Assembly: GCA_964293475.1 (NCBI GenBank)
Contig: CAXYYJ010000003.1
Coordinates: 62,001-126,000, forward strand
Origin: UBA12170 sp964293475
GTDB taxonomy: Bacteria; Bacteroidota; Bacteroidia; Bacteroidales; UBA12170
Direction of reading: 5' to 3'
Length of the DNA: 64,000 nt
Numbering within the stretch: position 1 is the stretch's first letter; each line of letters begins with the position of its first letter. The position numbers were made by a program, and so were the translations under genes. This document shows positions 34,111 through 40,038 of the stretch, in pieces. Below the pieces are notes generated by a model. That model was not told the origin of the DNA. It worked only from the letters and a program-made list of their open reading frames with translations, and ran no database searches.

Positions 34111-35397
34111 TTATTTTCTTGAGTCAATGGGTTTGATTTTCAATATGTCCCAAATGGGATAAACAGCCACCAATATCGAAATGATAAAAACGATGATTCC
34201 CTGGTTGATAAATATGGAAGGGTCGATGGAGAAGGGGATGATGGGTTCCAGATTATAGGTTTCCATCATTTGGGCCAGTTCGCCTTTCAGCGGAATGGGG
34301 TTTCTGTTTAGGTACATTACAAACGGGAAACTCAGGAGTTCGCCAACAAAAACGCCGGTAATACCAAGAACTATTGTTTCGGCAATCATCATGAGAATGA
34401 GTTTGGTGCGTTGCATTCCTACGGCAATCATAACTGCCATTTCGCGGCGGCGTTCTATGGTAATCATGATTAAGGTTCCCAGCAAACCGAATCCCACCAC
34501 AATGTAAAGAAGACTCATCATGAGTACACCACCGGCATTGTCCATTTCAATGCTCTGAACAATTTCTGTGAGCATTTGATCCCAGGTCATTACCTCATAT
34601 TCGTCATTGAATCGATTATTGATTTGTTGAGCAGTTTCGGCGGTGAGATTTTTGTTTTTCATATCGATGCTCACTGCGGTGACTAAATTGGGCATAAAAG
34701 GGCTGAAAAGCAATTGAGCCTGATCGAGGGGCATAAAGATGAGCGACGAGTTTTCTTGTGGCGTTGGCAAGCTCACAATTCCGCGCACAGGAAACAGCCC
34801 GTATGCACTCATGCCCTGATAGCCCGAGCTGAGGATAACTAAGCTGTCCTGAAGCAGGGTTGCCCTCTTTTTTATTTTCATTTCCCCATGGGCATCAAAG
34901 GTTGTATCGGACGATATTCGGGCAATTTTTAAAAAAACTGCCAGATTTTCTGCCACAAGAATTCCTGGTTCGCCGGTGGTTAGGTATTCACCCCAAATGA
35001 GTTTTTTGGCAAGACCCGTATGAAGGTCTATTTTTTGAGGAATGGCTCCCATAATCATGGCCGCTTTGGTTTGTTCGCCCGATGACGCCAATCCAAAATT
35101 GGTAAACTGGGGATTGATGTCTTTAATATTTTCGATTTTTAGCAAATCGGTTTCCAGCGCATCCGAAAGAATCATGGCATTGTTGATGTTCTGATTTTCC
35201 CAATATCCGGGTTTATGTATCTGAATATCACCCACCTGGTTAATGCCTGCAAGAATCATTATCTCGTAGCTTCCTTTTTGCATGGAGCGCATGAAAACGG
35301 AGAGAAAAACCGCCATAAAAATGGCACCCATGGTGATGAGGGAGCGGCGGCGATTTCGCCAGATATTGCGCCAGGCTATAATGATGGTTGTTTTCAT
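34111..35397 (-). CDS. LolC/E-like ABC permease, first of a pair
   Basis: 428 residues. Same layout as its downstream neighbour: helix 1 with WRNIWRNRRRSLITMGAIFMAVF (basic cluster before the helix), a periplasmic domain of about 240 residues, and the FtsX block GLLGTLIMITIERRREMAVMIAVGM (in parts) with TM2-4. A predicted periplasmic loop before the last helix (LNRNPIPLKGELAQMMETYNLEPIIPF) is longer than in LolC. It lies 25 nt after the LolA-like gene and 9 nt before the second permease, in one operon. Confidence 0.92.
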   Translation of the reverse strand: MKTTIIIAWRNIWRNRRRSLITMGAIFMAVFLSVFMRSMQKGSYEIMILAGINQVGDIQIHKPGYWENQNINNAMILSDALETDLLKIENIKDINPQFTNFGLASSGEQTKAAMIMGAIPQKIDLHTGLAKKLIWGEYLTTGEPGILVAENLAVFLKIARISSDTTFDAHGEMKIKKRATLLQDSLVILSSGYQGMSAYGLFPVRGIVSLPTPQENSSLIFMPLDQAQLLFSPFMPNLVTAVSIDMKNKNLTAETAQQINNRFNDEYEVMTWDQMLTEIVQSIEMDNAGGVLMMSLLYIVVGFGLLGTLIMITIERRREMAVMIAVGMQRTKLILMMIAETIVLGITGVFVGELLSFPFVMYLNRNPIPLKGELAQMMETYNLEPIIPFSIDPSIFINQGIIVFIISILVAVYPIWDILKIKPIDSRK

Positions 35398-35422
35398 GTG
35401 TTATTTTTTGCGCCTAGGGGTA

Positions 35423-36193
35423 TTAATCAGGTCTCACATTTTTCATCATTTGCTGAGTGAACATTGATTCGGTAATATTATCCACATTATAAACCGCTTC
35501 GGTGATTTCGAGTGTGGTTTTATGACCGGGTTTATTCACAGGAGTGAGCTCCAGAAGCGATGGCAATTCCTTGTTACCGAATACTTTAATCTTGCTGGCC
35601 GTTTGAATATTGATGAGTTTGCCATCGTCGTCGTAAAAATGCGATTTCAGGCCAAAGTACTTGTCTTTACTAATCCACATAATTACCTTTCCCCAAACCA
35701 CCGGTGCCGATGGGAGTGGGGTGAGTTCAATCTGGTAGCACGGAATTCCATCAATGGTTTCTTCGGGTAAAAACTGGTGGCTATAGTCTACTTCGAGTGA
35801 ATTTTCTTTCATGAGCTCATCGTTATTGAAATCCGAACCCATCCAGCCTGACATCATCATACTTGGTGGTATTTTTATCATTCTTCCAATGGCTGGCATC
35901 CAGTTCCACATATTATTGTCGCGTTTTAAAAACACCTGTCCTTTGTCGCGGGCCGGAGAGATGATATAAATCAAATAGTATTCCTTACCAAGGCTCCAGC
36001 TTTGCATGGTGATTTCGCTGCTCCAGTCGGGGCGAACGATTTTCATGGTCATTTTCGATTTACTCGATTTGCCAATGGTGGCTTCATGAGCTTTAACAAC
36101 AATGGCTTTGGCTTTTTCATCGCCCTGGGCCATCAGATTGGAGCCAATGAAAAGGCTGATAATCAGAGCCCACAGAATTTTTGAATTGTTCAT
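35423..36193 (-). CDS. LolA-like outer membrane lipoprotein-sorting protein
   Basis: 256 residues. Signal peptide about 1-22 (..FIGSNLMAQ), no lipobox, so periplasmic. The fold marker is the half-barrel pattern of LolA/LolB-like proteins: KMTMKIVRPDWSSEITMQSW, YYLIYIISPARDKGQVFLKR, NMWNWMPAIGRMIKIPPSMMM, DGIPCYQIELTPLP and GLKSHFYDDDGKLI (each a separate strand region). Family members are annotated 'outer membrane lipoprotein-sorting protein' and often sit beside RND or FtsX-type transporters. First gene of the five-gene cassette and thus its probable periplasmic carrier for a lipid or lipoprotein handed on from the FtsX pair. Confidence 0.88.
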   Translation of the reverse strand: MNNSKILWALIISLFIGSNLMAQGDEKAKAIVVKAHEATIGKSSKSKMTMKIVRPDWSSEITMQSWSLGKEYYLIYIISPARDKGQVFLKRDNNMWNWMPAIGRMIKIPPSMMMSGWMGSDFNNDELMKENSLEVDYSHQFLPEETIDGIPCYQIELTPLPSAPVVWGKVIMWISKDKYFGLKSHFYDDDGKLINIQTASKIKVFGNKELPSLLELTPVNKPGHKTTLEITEAVYNVDNITESMFTQQMMKNVRPD

Positions 36194-36529
36194 AACGACA
36201 AATGTATTTTAATGGTTGATGGAGCTCACAGGTATTAAGACCCATCAATCGCGGCATTAAAAGTAATCATTTTAGCGGATGTGCTGGGTAAAAAGGTGGT
36301 AAAAACTTACATTTCACTATTTGTTGGTACCCGGCAATAGTATAAGAATAGTAGCCAACCTCGTGGCACTTTACTGTCAAGTTACAAGAAAGTTGAAGAG
36401 AGCTAAAGCCCTTGAACCTTTCTGTCGGCAGACTGGTTAACTCCTGTCACTGTCAATTCTTTTAGACTTATCAATCGGGTCATTTCTTTCTTGTAAATTT
36501 ATGCCTGGCTAGGTAGGGTAGTATCGATT
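36194..36529. other. Gene-free 336 bp with an 11-bp terminal inverted repeat
   Basis: No coding region. Besides the cassette promoter it contains TTACAAGAAAG at 36382-36392 and its exact reverse complement at 36486-36496, enclosing 93 bp. No target duplication is obvious and no transposase is present. Possible MITE remnant or long-range mRNA structure. Confidence 0.4.
36199..36206 (-). promoter_or_regulatory. -7 promoter box TACATTTG for the Lol-like cassette
   Basis: Perfect TAnnTTTG on the minus strand, only 5 nt before the ATG at 36193, which would give an almost leaderless transcript. Confidence 0.55.
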
Positions 36530-37729
36530 TTACATTTTAATAAATCTATTATTCCCAACCAATTTCCCATTAGAATAAACCTGCACCAAATAAACTCCCT
36601 GTTGCCATTTATTAAGTTGTATGGATAATTCTTCTTGCCCTTTGATGAGTGTTGTCTCATAAACTTGTTGATCCAAAACGCTTGTAATACGCAAATCTAA
36701 CTGAAAATTGTTTTCTGTATTTTCAAAGCTTAGCTTTATTTCCTCAAATGCGGGGTTGGGATAAATAATTAATTTTTCTTCTATATCAACATGATTTTTA
36801 ATATTAGTATAGTCTGGCGTAAGATCATGATAGTAGGTGGTAAAAGTTTGGCCACAATCTGATGAATAGTCAATATAGAGCTGTCTGTGCGTAAAATCGG
36901 GCGACATGGTTTTTCTAAACACATAGAACGAGCATGGTTCTCTACCGGCAGTAAATTCCACAGCCCAATCCCAAAAGTCAATAAACTCCGATTCATATTG
37001 CTCAGTCCATGTAGTTCCATAATCCTGACTATAAAAAATCTTAAAATGATAATTGGGCCACCAGGAAACCAGGTAAAGCTCTCCTTCTGTAGCTCCTCGT
37101 GAAATCTCAGGATGATGCCCTTCTATTGCATACCTAGCCACAGTAGTATCTATAGGTATTGTGGAAAAGGATTCACCAAAATCATCACTTATCAATAATA
37201 AGTATACTCCATCATCAGCAATATCAAGCCCAAATAGCATATTAGAAGCAAATCCAACTTCCAACATGCCCCTTGCATCTATATTGATTACATTAAAAGT
37301 ATTACCGTAATCACTACTTTTCCATATAGTTCCTGCACGGCTCCTGTATATTTGCCCATGCATATTTCCACTAGTAAAACTACCAATGGGGGCACTATCC
37401 ATTATCATTTCCCAATTTTCGCCATAATCAATGCTTCTCCATAATTCATTAGGCGTATAGCTGTAATTATAAAGAACTCCTTCTGTAGAGTCAGATACTA
37501 TTTCTCTTATCCTCATTTCTCCTGGAAAAGGCAAATCAAGACTGCTATATTGTACATATAAATGCTCGCCATTATCGGGGCTTCTAAATATACCATTACG
37601 CGGTGCTTCTTCATCGGCAAACCAAGCTGTGGCAATATAAAACTCACCATTAATTGATCCTCTTGTAACTTGAGAGTAACCATTTATTATAAAAATAAAA
37701 AACAAAATTAAGAGTGCTGTATTTTTCAT
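36530..37729 (-). CDS. Secreted BNR/Asp-box repeat protein with T9SS sorting domain
   Basis: 399 residues. Signal peptide 1-19 (..FFIFIINGYS). Residues 25-310 carry repeated Asp-box motifs (FRSPDNGEHL, RSIDYGENWEM, KSSDYGNTFNV, ISDDFGESFST, YSQDYGTTWTE, YSSDCGQTFTT), which point to a beta-propeller like sialidases or photosystem-assembly-type BNR proteins. I see no catalytic set of a sialidase. The C-terminal 75 residues are a T9SS type A domain: IYPNPAFEEIKLSF, SVLDQQVYETT, WQQGVYLVQVYSNGK, ending NRFIKM. Surface-attached or secreted protein of unknown ligand. Single gene, divergent from gldA. Confidence 0.85.
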   Translation of the reverse strand: MKNTALLILFFIFIINGYSQVTRGSINGEFYIATAWFADEEAPRNGIFRSPDNGEHLYVQYSSLDLPFPGEMRIREIVSDSTEGVLYNYSYTPNELWRSIDYGENWEMIMDSAPIGSFTSGNMHGQIYRSRAGTIWKSSDYGNTFNVINIDARGMLEVGFASNMLFGLDIADDGVYLLLISDDFGESFSTIPIDTTVARYAIEGHHPEISRGATEGELYLVSWWPNYHFKIFYSQDYGTTWTEQYESEFIDFWDWAVEFTAGREPCSFYVFRKTMSPDFTHRQLYIDYSSDCGQTFTTYYHDLTPDYTNIKNHVDIEEKLIIYPNPAFEEIKLSFENTENNFQLDLRITSVLDQQVYETTLIKGQEELSIQLNKWQQGVYLVQVYSNGKLVGNNRFIKM

Positions 37730-38251
37730 AGTATTTAATATTAAAAATTAAAGTTAAAAGTTAATATATTGGGTTGGAATACTGCAAAAAGTAAAACCTT
37801 CAATTCTTGTACAAAAAGCAGCAACGGCTCTGAAACGTGGCACATGGAATGATTGGCTATTACTTGTTTTTCAAGGTAATTTGTATATGGATTCGAGATA
37901 TTCATTTTTAATGAAAATTTTAACTTTTGGTTTGCATTTCAAAAATAAGTAAATATGTTATACTTTTGTTAAAATATTGAATTATTTTCAAACTTTCTTC
38001 TTAATTTATCATATCGCATTGAAATTCTGTGTTTTACTCTATGCTTTTTTCAGTTCAATTTCTTTTTAGATATAAACTTTCAATGTTTTTTTGCACATTG
38101 GCTAAAATTTATACTCTTATGGTTTTAGACTATTCTTCATTACAAAAAATCCAAATCCCGCCTGGTCGGTACAAGTTGTAATTAAATGCAGATTGGCCTT
38201 TGCCTTGTCGATAACAGAATTATATAAAATGTAGTAGTTTTGCCAAAAAAA
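37730..38251. other. AT-rich spacer between two divergent genes
   Basis: 522 bp between the BNR gene and gldA. AT-rich throughout with poly-T and poly-A runs; apart from the gldA -7 box at its right end and an isolated TACTTTTG at 37971-37978 on the plus strand I see no gene, RNA or repeat in it. Confidence 0.5.
38235..38242 (+). promoter_or_regulatory. gldA -7 promoter box TAGTTTTG
   Basis: Perfect TAnnTTTG, 9 nt before ATG 38252 and 18 nt before ATG 38261. A TTG within the box (38240) is in frame with gldA but is not a plausible start. Confidence 0.6.
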
Positions 38252-39169
38252 ATGGGAAGCATGACTATTGAACTTCAAAACATCAGCAAACTATATGGCA
38301 GTCAAAAGGCGCTGGATCAGATAAATTTGAGCATCAATAAGGGAGAAATAACCGGATTGCTGGGGCCAAATGGAGCTGGGAAATCTACATTAATGAAGAT
38401 AATAAGCTGTTTTTTACCACCCACCGAAGGAAAAGCCACCGTTTATGGTTTCGATGTGATGGAGAATCCCATTGAAGTGAAATCGCGCATTGGCTATTTG
38501 CCCGAGCACAATCCGCTTTATCCCGAAATGTATGTTCGGGAGTATTTACAATATGTAGCGGGGATTTATAAAATGAAAGGCGATTTGAAGGCCAGGATTG
38601 ACGAGATTGTAGAGATGACGGGCCTTACGCTGGAACAGAATAAAAAGATTGGCGCCCTTTCAAAAGGATACAGGCAGCGGGTGGGGCTGGCTCAGTCGCT
38701 CATTCACAACCCCGATGTATTGATTCTCGACGAGCCCACCACAGGCTTGGACCCCAATCAGCTCGTAGAAATCAGAGAACTCATTAAAAAAATAGGACGG
38801 GAGAAGACCGTGTTGTTGTCCACTCATATCATGCAAGAGGTAGAAGCCATTTGCGACAGAGTTTTGATTATTCACAAAGGCAAGCTCATTGCCGACGAAA
38901 AGACCCAGGATCTGGGGAAATTGCTGGGGAAAACCCAATCGGTTATTGTTGAGTTCGACAAGGCACCTCAGGAAGCAGAGTTGGGAAAAATAAAAGGCAT
39001 TTCGAAAGTAACGAAAACCGGCAATTGCACTTATCAGCTTTTGGCCAAGAACGAGGTCGATTTCAGACAGGAATTGTTCCAATGGGCGGTAAAAAACAAC
39101 ATTCAAATTTTGTCGCTCAATAAAAAAGAGAGCAAATTAGAAGAGATTTTTCATGAATTAACCAAGTAA
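38252..39169 (+). CDS. gldA: GldA-type ABC transporter ATP-binding protein
   Basis: 305 residues from ATG 38252 (302 if ATG 38261 is used). Nucleotide-binding domain: Walker A GPNGAGKST (about 38-46), IGYLPEHNPLYPEMYVREYL typical of GldA, signature LSKGYRQRVGLAQSL, Walker B VLILDEPTTGLDPNQL and LSTHIMQEVEAICDRVLII. The C-terminal 90 residues are the GldA extension. GldA with GldF and GldG forms an ABC complex linked to gliding motility in Flavobacterium; many non-gliding Bacteroidota also have it. gldF and gldG are not adjacent. It is monocistronic in this window. Confidence 0.88.
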   Translation: MGSMTIELQNISKLYGSQKALDQINLSINKGEITGLLGPNGAGKSTLMKIISCFLPPTEGKATVYGFDVMENPIEVKSRIGYLPEHNPLYPEMYVREYLQYVAGIYKMKGDLKARIDEIVEMTGLTLEQNKKIGALSKGYRQRVGLAQSLIHNPDVLILDEPTTGLDPNQLVEIRELIKKIGREKTVLLSTHIMQEVEAICDRVLIIHKGKLIADEKTQDLGKLLGKTQSVIVEFDKAPQEAELGKIKGISKVTKTGNCTYQLLAKNEVDFRQELFQWAVKNNIQILSLNKKESKLEEIFHELTK

Positions 39170-39257
39170 ATTAATCATTCAATCATCCAAACCCATCATT
39201 CGCTCATTTAGTAAGGGGGGTAAGCTCATTTGTTCATTTTATAACAGAAAGCCACCA

Positions 39258-39265
39258 TACATTTG
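39258..39265 (+). promoter_or_regulatory. -7 promoter box TACATTTG of twin unit 1
   Basis: Perfect TAnnTTTG at the left edge of the first conserved 100-bp unit. A TTTG lies 25 nt upstream (39229-39232), the same distance as in unit 2. Confidence 0.65.
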
Positions 39266-39269
39266 CATC

Positions 39270-39359
39270 GTTGTTTAAGATACCCCAAACTAAAGATTAC
39301 AACGCATTAATTTACTTCTCTCCAAGATTACGGCAAGCTCCCCCCAGCTTGCCTTTTTT
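39270..39359 (+). ncRNA. Candidate small RNA, twin copy 1
   Basis: Predicted transcript of about 90 nt. It starts 5-7 nt after the TACATTTG box and ends at a strong terminator: GGCAAGCT (39332-39339), loop CCCCCC, AGCTTGCC (39346-39353), T6. The 5' part can form a hairpin CGTTGT / ACAACG (39269-39274 with 39299-39304) whose loop exposes ACCCC; the middle has a single-stranded CTTCTCTCC. C-rich loops of this type are typical of trans-acting sRNAs that pair with G-rich mRNA sites. No open frame longer than a few codons. Same design, 96 percent identical, in copy 2. Confidence 0.7.
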
Positions 39360-39415
39360 ATGTTCATCAAAGAAAATACGCTTAATCGACCAAACCTAAT
39401 GCTGGCTCATTTACT

Positions 39416-39454
39416 CCCAGACTGGGTTCATTTGGTCAATTTGAGCCAAATGAA
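39416..39454. promoter_or_regulatory. Two palindromes in front of twin copy 2
   Basis: CCCAG-A-CTGGG (39416-39426) is directly followed by TTCATTTGG-N10-CCAAATGAA (39427-39435 and 39446-39454), both perfect. They end 5 nt before the -7 box of copy 2 and are not conserved in front of copy 1. Confidence 0.6.
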
Positions 39455-39459
39455 CAGTC

Positions 39460-39467
39460 TATATTTG
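39460..39467 (+). promoter_or_regulatory. -7 promoter box TATATTTG of twin unit 2
   Basis: Perfect TAnnTTTG, with TTTG 25 nt upstream at 39431-39434. Confidence 0.65.
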
Positions 39468-39471
39468 CATC

Positions 39472-39561
39472 GTTGTTTAAGATACCCCAAACTTAATTTT
39501 ACAACGCATTAATTTACTTCTCTCCAAGATTACGGCAAGCTTCCCCCAGCTTGCCTTTTTT
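39472..39561 (+). ncRNA. Candidate small RNA, twin copy 2
   Basis: Same architecture as copy 1: 5' hairpin CGTTGT / ACAACG with ACCCC in its loop, central CTTCTCTCC, and terminator GGCAAGCT-TCCCCC-AGCTTGCC-T6 (39534-39561). The three changes against copy 1 fall in the hairpin loop, while stems, C-rich motifs and terminator are unchanged, which suggests that those parts are under selection. Ends 390 nt before the next open frame, so it is not simply a leader of the TonB receptor operon. Confidence 0.7.
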
Positions 39562-39562
39562 A

Positions 39563-39948
39563 TTTTCTGTTTTTAAGGAATTGGGATAAATTTTAATTTA
39601 AATATCTGCTTACTTCTGTTCTGATATCAATAGAAAATTGACATAAATAGTTGATTGTAAATGAAATATGTTTTTGTGAATTGGGAACAATTATAGTGTG
39701 ACAAGGTATTTTTCAATAACAAGATTGCAATTGATAAATAATGTTAATACCTAAGCTTGTTAGGGTGTAATGAACATATTTGCAACAATAAAAAATCATT
39801 GCAACCCAGAGGCAAATATTCAGTCTTTAGGGCCATAAGATTTCCAACTAAGGGAAATGATGTCAGTTTTAAAATCAATTAACAGGAACCGATGTTATTT
39901 TTTACCCATTGGTGCGTCTTTGAAACAGAATTTAATAAAAATTAAAAT
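39563..39948. other. Upstream region of the TonB receptor/DUF4249 operon
   Basis: 386 bp, AT-rich. CATATTTG at 39775-39782 is a one-mismatch -7 box and would give a leader of about 165 nt to the 28-codon frame. A possible AACAAG..CTTGTT dyad surrounds about 39718-39762. No known riboswitch core recognised. Confidence 0.4.
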
Positions 39949-40035
39949 ATGAAACGAGCATTATCGTCTGAGAATCTGAATTCCTTGTATCAACATAAAC
40001 GGAAACTATTATTCCCGATTAACCAAAAAAAATAG
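39949..40035 (+). CDS. 28-codon ORF just upstream of the TonB receptor
   Basis: ATG at 39949 to TAG at 40033-40035 encodes MKRALSSENLNSLYQHKRKL and eight more residues ending in NQKK. The stop lies 3 nt before the receptor ATG, so translation could be coupled. The peptide is basic, without signal peptide or membrane segment. It may be a leader peptide or chance; the short length and lack of any homology evidence keep confidence low. Confidence 0.3.
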   Translation: MKRALSSENLNSLYQHKRKLLFPINQKK

Positions 40036-40038
40036 CGC

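Larger units (their letters stand above)
39261..39562. repeat. Direct duplication of a 100-bp unit
   Basis: 39261-39360 and 39463-39562 are identical except for four substitutions: three in the first hairpin loop (taaagat versus ttaattt region) and one in the terminator loop. Offset is exactly 202 bp with no gaps. Sequence upstream of each unit (TCATTTG.TCA.TTT) is also related but diverged. Confidence 0.92.

Noticed and set aside
39270..39561. Twin units as riboswitch or attenuator of the TonB receptor operon
   Set aside because: Each unit has its own terminator, and nearly 400 nt and another promoter-like box separate them from the first open frame.
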